Shown: piece by piece, positions 32,043 through 38,219 of the stretch | Numbering within the stretch: the first letter of the stretch is position 1 | Layout: every line of letters starts with the position of its first letter | Assembly: GCA_002336845.1 (NCBI GenBank) | Contig: DDEX01000063.1 | Coordinates: 1-38,219, forward strand | Source of the DNA: Rhodobacteraceae bacterium UBA1943 | Lineage (GTDB): Bacteria > Pseudomonadota > Alphaproteobacteria > Rhodobacterales > Rhodobacteraceae | DNA length: 38,219 nucleotides | Reading direction: 5' to 3' | The notes under the pieces: model-generated | What the model saw: the letters and a program-made list of their open reading frames with translations, nothing else | The model's database searches: none | Told to the model about the DNA's origin: nothing | Program-made: the position numbers and the translations under genes

Positions 32043-32060
32043 GGCAAATATCCTCTGGCG
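32043..32060 (-). repeat. Degenerate copy of the GATATTTG repeat core
   Basis: Minus-strand CGCCAGAGGATATTTGCC, 19 bases before the start at 32024, lacking the strong hairpin of the other copies. Only the AGAGGATATTTG heart is conserved, so on its own it would be unremarkable; its matching position before a start codon is what ties it to the others. Confidence 0.45.
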
Positions 32061-32095
32061 GATTCCACCTTTCAATCCGGCGCGGAACCGGCTTA

Positions 32096-32114
32096 TGATC
32101 GGGAAAGCCGATCA
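32096..32114. promoter_or_regulatory. LysR-type operator (ATC-N9-GAT palindrome)
   Basis: TGATCGG (32096-32102) and CCGATCA (32108-32114) are perfect inverted arms around GAAAG, giving the LysR-family pattern ATC-N9-GAT at 32098-32112. It lies 15 bases before the lysR ATG and 71 bases before the divergent dehydrogenase start, the usual place for autoregulation plus divergent activation. Confidence 0.7.
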
Positions 32115-32129
32115 GATTGCCGGAACATC

Positions 32130-32999
32130 ATGCAGATCGAACTTCTCGACACCTTCCTTGACCTCGTGGAAACCCGCAGCTTTCACCGCACCGCCGAACG
32201 GCTGCGCGTGACGCAATCCACCGTTTCGGCAAGGGTGCAGACGTTGGAACAATCGGTTGGCGTGCGGCTGTTCACCCGGTCGCGTGCAGGCACGGACCTC
32301 ACGACCGAGGGCACGCGGTTTGAAACCCACGCCCGCATGTTGCGCCACGAATGGAACGAAGCCAAGCGCCGCATCGTCGTGCCGCAACAGGCCGCCCATC
32401 TGGTGCGCGTTGGCATCCAGAACGATCTTTCGGCGCAATATCTTGGCGACTGGGTGGCTGGCTTTCGCCGCAACTTTCCCGACACCTCATTCTATATCGA
32501 ACCCGATTACTCCAACCAGATGTGCGCCGACCTTCTGACCGGCACACTGGATTTTGCCGTGATGTTCGCCCCGAAGCCCCACCCTGACCTGCATTTCGAC
32601 AATGTGGGCGAGGTCGCCTATCAGATGATTTCCACCGAGGTGGACAAGCTGGCCGAGGTCACGCCCGCCCGCTTTGTCTTTGCCCATTTCTCGCCCGCGT
32701 TCGAGGAGATGCACCGCCAGGTGACACCCGAGCTTGCCGCCTCGCCCATCTCGGTCGGCCAAAGCACGGCGGTGGTGTCGATGCTGCAAGCGACCGGCGG
32801 ATCGGGCTATGTGCTGGAAAAAGCCGCCGCCCAACTGATTGAAAGCGGTCGCTTCCGCTCGGTAGAGGATGCGCCCGTGCTGCGCCAGCCAGTTTATTGC
32901 GCCACCCATCTGCGCCACCGCATCACGCCGATGCACCGCCGCCTACGCCGCATCGTCTATCGGCGGCTGGGCAAAAGCGTGGAGACGGACGAGGCGTAA
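32130..32999 (+). CDS. LysR-family transcriptional regulator
   Basis: 289 residues. N-terminal helix-turn-helix (about 17-36, SFHRTAERLRVTQSTVSARV) with the LysR hallmark LEQSVGVRLFTRSRAGTDLT; effector domain from about 90 (VRVGIQNDLSAQYLGDWVAG) to 280. Divergent from the dehydrogenase gene at 32024, with a perfect ATC-N9-GAT dyad in the shared gap, so it most likely regulates the methylated-amine genes in response to a substrate or intermediate. The 3' end is only five bases from the convergent hutC stop. No strong ribosome site (CCGGAACATC precedes the ATG). Confidence 0.92.
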   Translation: MQIELLDTFLDLVETRSFHRTAERLRVTQSTVSARVQTLEQSVGVRLFTRSRAGTDLTTEGTRFETHARMLRHEWNEAKRRIVVPQQAAHLVRVGIQNDLSAQYLGDWVAGFRRNFPDTSFYIEPDYSNQMCADLLTGTLDFAVMFAPKPHPDLHFDNVGEVAYQMISTEVDKLAEVTPARFVFAHFSPAFEEMHRQVTPELAASPISVGQSTAVVSMLQATGGSGYVLEKAAAQLIESGRFRSVEDAPVLRQPVYCATHLRHRITPMHRRLRRIVYRRLGKSVETDEA

Positions 33000-33004
33000 G
33001 CCCC

Positions 33005-33691
33005 TTAGATCATCGTCTGCAACCGATAGCCCGGCGCATGGGCCAGCCTCACCAGCGTGATCGCGGCCTCTGCTGTCCAGGTCGTCCGCTCGGTCACGAA
33101 CAGCGCAGCCCCTTCTGCCACACCCAGCACGGCGGCCTCGCGCGTGCCCGCGCCTTCGGCGGTAAAGGCGATGTCGCCCGTCTCATAGGCGACATGGGCC
33201 ACCAGCCATTCATTCGCGCTGACCACGGCGAAATCTGGCAAGGGTGCGGGCAGCACCGCCGGGTTCAGCCAGCGGGTTTCAAAGACAAAAGGCCGCCCGT
33301 CGGCCAGATGCAGCGTTTCCAGATAGATCGCCCGCGCCGACGGCCCCAGCCCCAGGCGGGACGCCACCGGCACCGGCGGCGCGCCCTCGGTGCGGGTCAG
33401 CAGGGTAAAGCCATGCGCCTGCCCCCGCGCCTCAACCTCTTGCCGGATCACAGGAATATCCAGCGTGGCCTTCCTGACCGGCAGCAGCGCCACCCGCGTG
33501 CCAGCCTTGCGCCGCCGCTCCAGCACACCCGCTCCGGCCAGTTCGCGCAAGGCGCGGTTCACCGTGGCCCGCGCCACACCAAACTCGACCGCAAGTTCCT
33601 CTTCGGTCGGGATCGTCACACCCGGCGGCCAGTCGCGCACACGGATGCGGCGCAGCACCTCTTCGCGGATGCCCTCCCAGCCGGAAATCAC
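33005..33691 (-). CDS. hutC: HutC, GntR-family repressor of histidine utilisation
   Basis: 228 residues: winged-helix domain (about 1-68, with PTEEELAVEFGVARATVNRA and LRELAGAGVLERRRKAGTRV) and a UTRA effector domain (about 80-225). HutC represses hut genes and is released by urocanate (or formiminoglutamate in some bacteria). The start is a GTG at 33691 overlapping the hutF stop by four bases (GTGA), so translation is coupled. The half-site array between hutF and hutI is the likely binding site. Convergent with the LysR gene. Confidence 0.92.
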   Translation of the reverse strand: MISGWEGIREEVLRRIRVRDWPPGVTIPTEEELAVEFGVARATVNRALRELAGAGVLERRRKAGTRVALLPVRKATLDIPVIRQEVEARGQAHGFTLLTRTEGAPPVPVASRLGLGPSARAIYLETLHLADGRPFVFETRWLNPAVLPAPLPDFAVVSANEWLVAHVAYETGDIAFTAEGAGTREAAVLGVAEGAALFVTERTTWTAEAAITLVRLAHAPGYRLQTMI

Positions 33692-35037
33692 AGCGCGCCC
33701 CGCAGGCCCGCCATCGCCGCCCGATAGCGCGCCACGATGCCGTCGCGCGCCACATGCCGCCCGCCGGTCACGATATGCCGCCCGGCCGACCAGACCTCGG
33801 CCACCATCCGGTCGTCACCGGCAAAGATGAACGTATCCAGCAGCGTATCCCCCGCCGCAAAGGCCATGTCCGGCCCCGAACAATCCAAGGCCACAAGGTC
33901 GGCCCACATCCCCGGCGCAATCGCCCCCGCGCTGCGCCCGCCCGCAAGCGCCCCACCACGCGCAGCCTCCTCATACAGCACCCGGCCCGTCGAACGCCCC
34001 TCCTCGGCCAGCATCGCCCGGCCCTTGCCGGCCAGCCGCTGCGAATACTCCAGCGTGCGCAACTCCTCGCTGAGAGAGATCCGCACGTTGGAATCGGACC
34101 CCACGCCGAAAGCGCCGCCCGCGGTGCGATAGCGGATACCGTCAAATATCCCGTCGCCCAGATTGCTTTCAGTGATCGGGCACAACCCCGCCACGGCGCC
34201 CGATTTCGCCATGCCCACCGTCTCCTCTGGCGTCATCTGGGTGGCGTGGATCAGGCACCAGCGATGGGTCAGCTCCACATGCCGCAGCAGCCAGTCCACC
34301 GGGCGCAAGCCGGTCGCGGCCTGAACCTCGGCCACCTCTGCCATTTGCTCGGCCACATGAATATGCACCGGCATCCGGGGGCACAGGCTCGTTGCGATGC
34401 GTATGCCCTGCGGGCTTGCCGCGCGCAAAGAATGGGGGGCGACCCCCATGTTGGTATCGGCGGGCAAGGCCTTCAGATGCGCCGCCGCCCCCTGCCAAAG
34501 CCGCACATAACGGTCAGGATCATTGCCGAACCGCCGCTGTCCTTCGTTCAGCGCCCGCCCGTCGCATCCGCCCCGCTCATACAGAACCGGCAGAAGGGTC
34601 AGCCCCAGCCCGGTTTCATGGGCCGCCGCCGCGATCCGTCCCGACATTTCGGCCAGATCGTCATAGGGGCCGGTCGGCGCATGGTGCAGATAGTGGAATT
34701 CGGCCACCGCGGCATAGCCCGCCTCGGCCATTTCCATCATCACCATGGCAGCGATGGCTTGGGCATCCTCGGGCGAAATCTGACCCAGAAAGCGATACAT
34801 CAGCTCGCGCCAGGTCCAGAAGCTGTCATTGGTCTGCCCGCGCCGCTCGGTCAGACCCGCCATCGCACGTTGAAAGGCATGGGAATGCAGGTTCACCATG
34901 GCGGGCAACAGGCAATCAACACCGACGCCCGGCACCCCGGCTTCGACCGAGGCGATGCGCCCCGCCTCTACCACCACCATCACATCCTTCGCCCAGCCTT
35001 CGGGCAACAAGGCGGTTTTCGCATAGATCACGGTCAT
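33688..35037 (-). CDS. hutF: HutF, formimidoylglutamate deiminase
   Basis: Amidohydrolase-superfamily enzyme, 449 residues, that deaminates N-formimidoyl-L-glutamate to N-formyl-L-glutamate and ammonia, the branch of histidine breakdown used by pseudomonads and many alphaproteobacteria. Zinc-ligand motif NLHSHAFQRAMAGL (His51, His53), then FHYLHHAPTGPYDD, MPVHIHVAEQ, HATQMTPEET and the aspartate GVGSDSNVRISLSEEL. GAGG precedes the ATG at 35037. First gene of the leftward hutF-hutC unit. The next enzyme, HutG (N-formylglutamate amidohydrolase), is not in this window and probably lies beyond hutU. Confidence 0.95.
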   Translation of the reverse strand: MTVIYAKTALLPEGWAKDVMVVVEAGRIASVEAGVPGVGVDCLLPAMVNLHSHAFQRAMAGLTERRGQTNDSFWTWRELMYRFLGQISPEDAQAIAAMVMMEMAEAGYAAVAEFHYLHHAPTGPYDDLAEMSGRIAAAAHETGLGLTLLPVLYERGGCDGRALNEGQRRFGNDPDRYVRLWQGAAAHLKALPADTNMGVAPHSLRAASPQGIRIATSLCPRMPVHIHVAEQMAEVAEVQAATGLRPVDWLLRHVELTHRWCLIHATQMTPEETVGMAKSGAVAGLCPITESNLGDGIFDGIRYRTAGGAFGVGSDSNVRISLSEELRTLEYSQRLAGKGRAMLAEEGRSTGRVLYEEAARGGALAGGRSAGAIAPGMWADLVALDCSGPDMAFAAGDTLLDTFIFAGDDRMVAEVWSAGRHIVTGGRHVARDGIVARYRAAMAGLRGAL

Positions 35038-35049
35038 GACGGCCTCGGC

Positions 35050-35098
35050 TTGACATCGGATATTATGTGCAGACATATTAGCGCCAACTCCAGACATA
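35050..35098. promoter_or_regulatory. Divergent hut promoter with HutC-like half-sites
   Basis: In the 72-base gap between hutF and hutI, the dyad TATGT-GCAG-ACATA (35064-35077) overlaps a promoter for hutI: TTGACA (35050-35055), 18-base spacer, CATATT (35074-35079). The half-site CAGACATA recurs at 35091-35098, exactly 21 bases (two helical turns) from its first copy at 35070-35077. This is a natural place for HutC to block both directions. Operator assignment is by position and symmetry, not a known consensus match. Confidence 0.6.
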
Positions 35099-35109
35099 AG
35101 GCAAGCGGA

Positions 35110-36309
35110 ATGGCGATTCTTCTGACCAATGCCACAGTGGCGACGATGATCGGTGGCTATGGGCTGATCGAGAACGGCGCGGTGGTGGCCGAGGGCGACA
35201 GGATTGCGTGGGTTGGACAGATGTGCGACCTGCCCGAAGCCCACGCCTCCCTGCCCAGCCATGACTGCACTGGCCATCTGCTGACCCCCGGCCTGATCGA
35301 CTGCCACAGCCACATCGTCTTTGGCGGCAACCGGGCGGTGGAATTCGAAATGCGTCTGAACGGCGCGAGTTACGAAGAGGTCGCCCGCGCCGGGGGTGGC
35401 ATCCTTTCGACCGTGCGCGCCACCCGTGCGGCCAGCAAGGAGGCGTTGCTGGAACAGGCCCTGGCCCGCGCCGATCTGATGATGGCTGCGGGGGCGACAA
35501 CGATCGAGGTCAAGTCCGGCTATGGCCTGACCGTTGAAGACGAGCTGAAAATGCTGCGCGTGGCGCGACAGATCGCCCGCCACCGCCCGCTGCGGGTGCA
35601 GACCACGCATCTTGCCGCCCACGCCATTCCGCCGGAATTTTCCGGCCGCGCAATGGATTACATCGAACAGGTCGCCATCCCCTCGCTGCGCGCCGCCCAT
35701 GCCGAAGGGCTGGTCGATGCGGTCGATGCCTTTTGCGAGGGCATCGCCTTTCTGCCCGATCAGGTCGAGCGCCTGTTCATTGCGGCGCGCGCATTGGGTC
35801 TGCCGGTGAAACTTCATGCCGAGCAACTGTCGGACCTGAAAGGCACCATCCTCGCCGCCCGCTTCGGCGCGCTGTCGGCGGACCATATCGAGTACCTTGA
35901 GGCGGACGGCATCGCCGCCATGGCCGCCGCTGGCACCGTTGCCGTCATCCTGCCCGGCGCCTTCTATACTTTGCGCGAGACGCAGAAACCACCGATTCAA
36001 GCCTTGCGCGAGGCCGGGGTGCCGATGGCGGTGGCCACCGATTTCAACCCCGGAACCGCCCCCGTCGCCTCCTTGCCGCTGACCATGAACATGGCCTGCA
36101 CGCTGTTCCGCATGACCCCGGTCGAGGCGCTGCTGGGCACCACCGCCCATGCCGCCCGCGCGCTGGGGTTGACCGACCGGGGCACAATCGCGCCCGGCCA
36201 GCTTGCCGATCTGTGCCTGTGGGATGCAACCCACCCCGCCCAGCTTTCCTATACCATCGGGGCCACGCCCCTTCTTGCCCGCATTTTCGGAGGCCAAATT
36301 GACGCCTGA
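35110..36309 (+). CDS. hutI: HutI, imidazolonepropionase
   Basis: 399 residues, amidohydrolase superfamily, hydrolysing 4-imidazolone-5-propionate to N-formimidoyl-L-glutamate. Metal-binding motif PGLIDCHSHIVFGGNR (His66, His68), then ARAGGGILSTVRATRAAS, VKSGYGLTVEDELKMLRVAR, KLHAEQLSDLKGT, SADHIEYL, PGAFYTLRETQKPPI and the aspartate ATDFNPGTAP. Start at the ATG at 35110 with AAGCGGA directly before it; upstream in-frame sequence is antisense to hutF. Ends overlapping hutH by eleven bases. Confidence 0.96.
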   Translation: MAILLTNATVATMIGGYGLIENGAVVAEGDRIAWVGQMCDLPEAHASLPSHDCTGHLLTPGLIDCHSHIVFGGNRAVEFEMRLNGASYEEVARAGGGILSTVRATRAASKEALLEQALARADLMMAAGATTIEVKSGYGLTVEDELKMLRVARQIARHRPLRVQTTHLAAHAIPPEFSGRAMDYIEQVAIPSLRAAHAEGLVDAVDAFCEGIAFLPDQVERLFIAARALGLPVKLHAEQLSDLKGTILAARFGALSADHIEYLEADGIAAMAAAGTVAVILPGAFYTLRETQKPPIQALREAGVPMAVATDFNPGTAPVASLPLTMNMACTLFRMTPVEALLGTTAHAARALGLTDRGTIAPGQLADLCLWDATHPAQLSYTIGATPLLARIFGGQIDA

Positions 36310-37828
36310 AATCCTTGCTCCCGGCCAGACCACACTGGCGCAACTGGAACGCATCTGGCGGACCGAAGCACCCGCCAGACTGGCCGACAGTGCCCGCGCA
36401 GGGGTTGAGGCTGCTGCCGCCCATATCGCCACCGCTGCGGCGGGGGATGTTCCGGTCTATGGCGTGAACACCGGTTTCGGCAAGCTGGCCAACCTGAAGA
36501 TTGCCGCGCAAGATACTGCAAAGCTGCAAGAAAACCTGATCATGTCGCATTCCTGCGGCGTGGGCGAGGCGATGCCCCGCGCCACCGCCCGGCTGATGAT
36601 GACGCTCAAGCTCTTGTCGCTGGGGCGTGGCGCGTCAGGCGTGCGCTGGCTGGTTGTCGAGATGCTGCAACAGATGCTGGCGCGCGGTGTAACGCCGGTC
36701 ATTCCGGCCCAAGGCTCGGTCGGCGCCTCGGGCGATCTTGCACCTTTGGCCCACATGACCGCCGTGATGCTTGGGCATGGCGAGGCAGAGTTCGCAGGTC
36801 AGATTAAATCCGCGCGGCAGGCTCTTGAAGAAGCTGGTCTTTCCCCGATCACCCTTGGCCCCAAGGATGGACTGGCACTGATCAACGGCACCCAGTTTTC
36901 CACCGCCTATGCCTTGGCGGGCCTGTTCGGTGCCTGGCGTGCGGCGCAGGGTGCATTGGTGACTTCGGCGCTTTCGACCGATGCCATCATGGGCTCCACC
37001 GCCCCCCTGGAACCCGAGATTCACAGCCTGCGCGGTCAGCCCGGCCAGATCGAGGCAGCCGCTACCTTACGCGCCCTTCTCGACGGCTCGGTCATCCGTG
37101 AAAGCCACCGTGAGGGCGACAGCCGCGTGCAAGACCCCTACTGCATCCGCTGCCAACCGCAGGTGACTGGGGCCGCGATGGATGTGCTTCGCATGGCCGC
37201 CCGCACGCTGGAGGTTGAGGCGAATGCGGCAACCGACAACCCCTTGGTGCTGTCGGATGGCCGCATCGTTTCGGGCGGCAACTTCCATGCCGAGCCGGTG
37301 GGCTTTGCCGCCGACATGATCGCCATGGCGATCAGCGAGATCGGGGCGATTGCCCAGCGGCGCGTGGCGCTGATGGTTGACCCGACCCTCAGCTTCGACC
37401 TGCCTGCCTTCCTCACGCCGCGGCCCGGCCTGAACTCTGGCCTGATGATCGCCGAGGTCACAACGGCGGCCTTGATGAGCGAGAACAAGCACCTCGCCCA
37501 TCCGACGGTGATCGACAGCACGCCGACCAGCGCCAACCAAGAGGACCATGTCTCGATGGCCGCCCACGGCGCGCGCCGTCTGGGGCGGATGGTCGAGAAC
37601 CTGAACCACATTCTGGGGGTCGAGGCGATCTGCGCCGCGCAAGGCATTGATTTCCGTGCCCCTCTGCCCACCTCGGTGCCCTTGCAAAAGGCTGTCGCCG
37701 CCCTGCGCACTCGCGTCGCCACCCTTGGCGATGACCGCTATCTTGCCCCCGATCTGGCTGCTGCCGCTGCGCTGATCGGCGATGGCACAATCGTACAATC
37801 CACCGCTTTGACCTTCCCCACCCTGTGA
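36299..37828 (+). CDS. hutH: HutH, histidine ammonia-lyase
   Basis: 509 residues; converts L-histidine to trans-urocanate and ammonia using an autocatalytic MIO cofactor from Ala143-Ser144-Gly145 in GSVGASGDLAPLAH. Other landmarks: VYGVNTGFGKLANLKI (Tyr54), NGTQFSTAYAL, DPYCIRCQPQVTG, TDNPLVLSDGRIVSGGNFH and the glutamate region TSANQEDHVSMAAHGARR. I assign a TTG start at 36299 because GGAGG stands five bases upstream, TTG begins the conserved N-terminus (TPEILAPGQ), and it gives the usual HutH length; the overlap with hutI implies translational coupling. Nothing suggests ergothionase-like changes. Confidence 0.96.
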   Translation: MTPEILAPGQTTLAQLERIWRTEAPARLADSARAGVEAAAAHIATAAAGDVPVYGVNTGFGKLANLKIAAQDTAKLQENLIMSHSCGVGEAMPRATARLMMTLKLLSLGRGASGVRWLVVEMLQQMLARGVTPVIPAQGSVGASGDLAPLAHMTAVMLGHGEAEFAGQIKSARQALEEAGLSPITLGPKDGLALINGTQFSTAYALAGLFGAWRAAQGALVTSALSTDAIMGSTAPLEPEIHSLRGQPGQIEAAATLRALLDGSVIRESHREGDSRVQDPYCIRCQPQVTGAAMDVLRMAARTLEVEANAATDNPLVLSDGRIVSGGNFHAEPVGFAADMIAMAISEIGAIAQRRVALMVDPTLSFDLPAFLTPRPGLNSGLMIAEVTTAALMSENKHLAHPTVIDSTPTSANQEDHVSMAAHGARRLGRMVENLNHILGVEAICAAQGIDFRAPLPTSVPLQKAVAALRTRVATLGDDRYLAPDLAAAAALIGDGTIVQSTALTFPTL

Positions 37829-37836
37829 GGCCCGCC

Positions 37837-38219
37837 ATGACCAACCCGCGCCACAACGCCCGCGACATCTATCCGCCGACCGGCCCCGAGAAAACCGCCA
37901 AGACCTGGGGGGCCGAGGCCGCGATGCGGATGCTGATGAACAACCTGCATCCCGATGTTGCCGAAAACCCGCATGAGCTGGTGGTTTATGGCGGCATCGG
38001 CCGCGCCGCCCGCACCTGGAATGATTTTGACCGCATCGTCGCCAGCCTGAAAGACCTAGGTCCAGAGGAAACCCTGCTGGTCCAGTCGGGCAAGCCCATC
38101 GCCGTCATCCGCACCCATGCCGATGCGCCGCGCGTGCTGATTGCCAACTCCAACCTCGTGCCGCATTGGGCCACCTGGGCCCATTTCAACGAATTGGATC
38201 GCAAGGGCCTGATGATGTA
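37837..38219 (+). CDS. hutU: HutU, urocanate hydratase (N-terminal part, cut by window edge)
   Basis: First ~127 codons only; the remainder lies past base 38219. Starts at ATG 37837, nine bases after the hutH stop, with GAGG upstream. The translated start reads MTNPRHNARDIYPPTGPEKT, then AAMRMLMNNLHPDVAENPHE, LVVYGGIGRAARTWNDFDRI and ETLLVQSGKPIAVIRTH, the NAD-binding urocanase N-terminus. It converts urocanate to imidazolonepropionate, completing the HutH-HutU-HutI-HutF order of steps. Confidence 0.95.
   Translation, partial: MTNPRHNARDIYPPTGPEKTAKTWGAEAAMRMLMNNLHPDVAENPHELVVYGGIGRAARTWNDFDRIVASLKDLGPEETLLVQSGKPIAVIRTHADAPRVLIANSNLVPHWATWAHFNELDRKGLMM

Noticed and set aside
36299..37828. 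Ergothionase or another ammonia-lyase variant instead of HutH
   Set aside because: MIO triad, surrounding motifs, length and placement with hutI and hutU all fit ordinary histidine ammonia-lyase.
1..38219. tRNA genes, rRNA genes, CRISPR arrays and insertion sequences
   Set aside because: Looked for by eye (cloverleaf patterns, regularly spaced repeats, transposase motifs, terminal inverted repeats) and none was found; a covariance-model scan could still reveal a small RNA.

Overview
The window is high-GC, densely packed chromosomal DNA of an alphaproteobacterium, most likely a Rhodobacter/Paracoccus-type member of the Rhodobacterales. Pointers are a PhoR without membrane segments next to a long-form pst operon, a gene-transfer-agent (GTA) type endolysin/holin pair, CcmE, paired FAD/GcvT-type amine dehydrogenases, a non-pyrrolysine MttB homologue and a five-step hut pathway using HutF. 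No tRNA, rRNA, CRISPR array, insertion sequence or prophage structural gene was seen.

Layout. 1-5186 (minus strand): phosphate sensing and uptake, reading phoR > pstS > pstC > pstA > pstB (cut by the window edge), with a three-half-site Pho box between phoR and pstS and a strong hairpin between pstS and pstC. 5248-6350: an overlapping endolysin/holin pair of the GTA-release type directly upstream of phoR. 6584-14587: housekeeping and cell-envelope genes on the minus strand (ccmE, argC, a Tae4-like amidase, a DUF1684 protein, a GT8 glycosyltransferase, der, a BamB-like lipoprotein, a YfgM-like TPR protein). 14751-20795: a small secreted or anchored protein, an Atm1-type ABC exporter divergent from a cysteine-bearing ArsR repressor, a LysM protein, a LOG-family nucleotide hydrolase and an FkbM methyltransferase. 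20864-22860: sodB with a clear terminator and promoter, then three tandem paralogous small secreted proteins of unknown function.

22919-32999 is a methylated-amine catabolism block: beta-hydroxyacid-type dehydrogenase, aldehyde dehydrogenase, MttB-family methyltransferase, two dimethylglycine/sarcosine dehydrogenase-like flavoproteins with GcvT domains, and a divergent LysR regulator with an ATC-N9-GAT palindrome in the shared promoter region. 33005-38219 is the histidine utilisation locus: hutC-hutF leftward, hutI-hutH-hutU rightward, separated by a 72-bp promoter region with palindromic half-sites.

The observations most worth a second look are: (i) the GTA lysis pair sitting against phoR; (ii) a composite dispersed repeat (GC hairpin followed by an ACCCCCGAGGATATTTGG-like core) that recurs in the gaps before start codons in the amine block and forms a large inverted pair downstream of ccmE; (iii) the juxtaposition of MttB/DMGDH-type demethylation genes with the hut pathway, which suggests but does not prove a methylated-histidine substrate; (iv) an orphan Tae4-like amidase with an extra C-terminal domain; (v) the three-gene secreted paralogue array. 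Stretches without genes are all under 300 bases; the largest are 6351-6583 (repeat pair, hairpins, endolysin leader), 14588-14750 (inverted repeat) and 17289-17399 (arsR operator).
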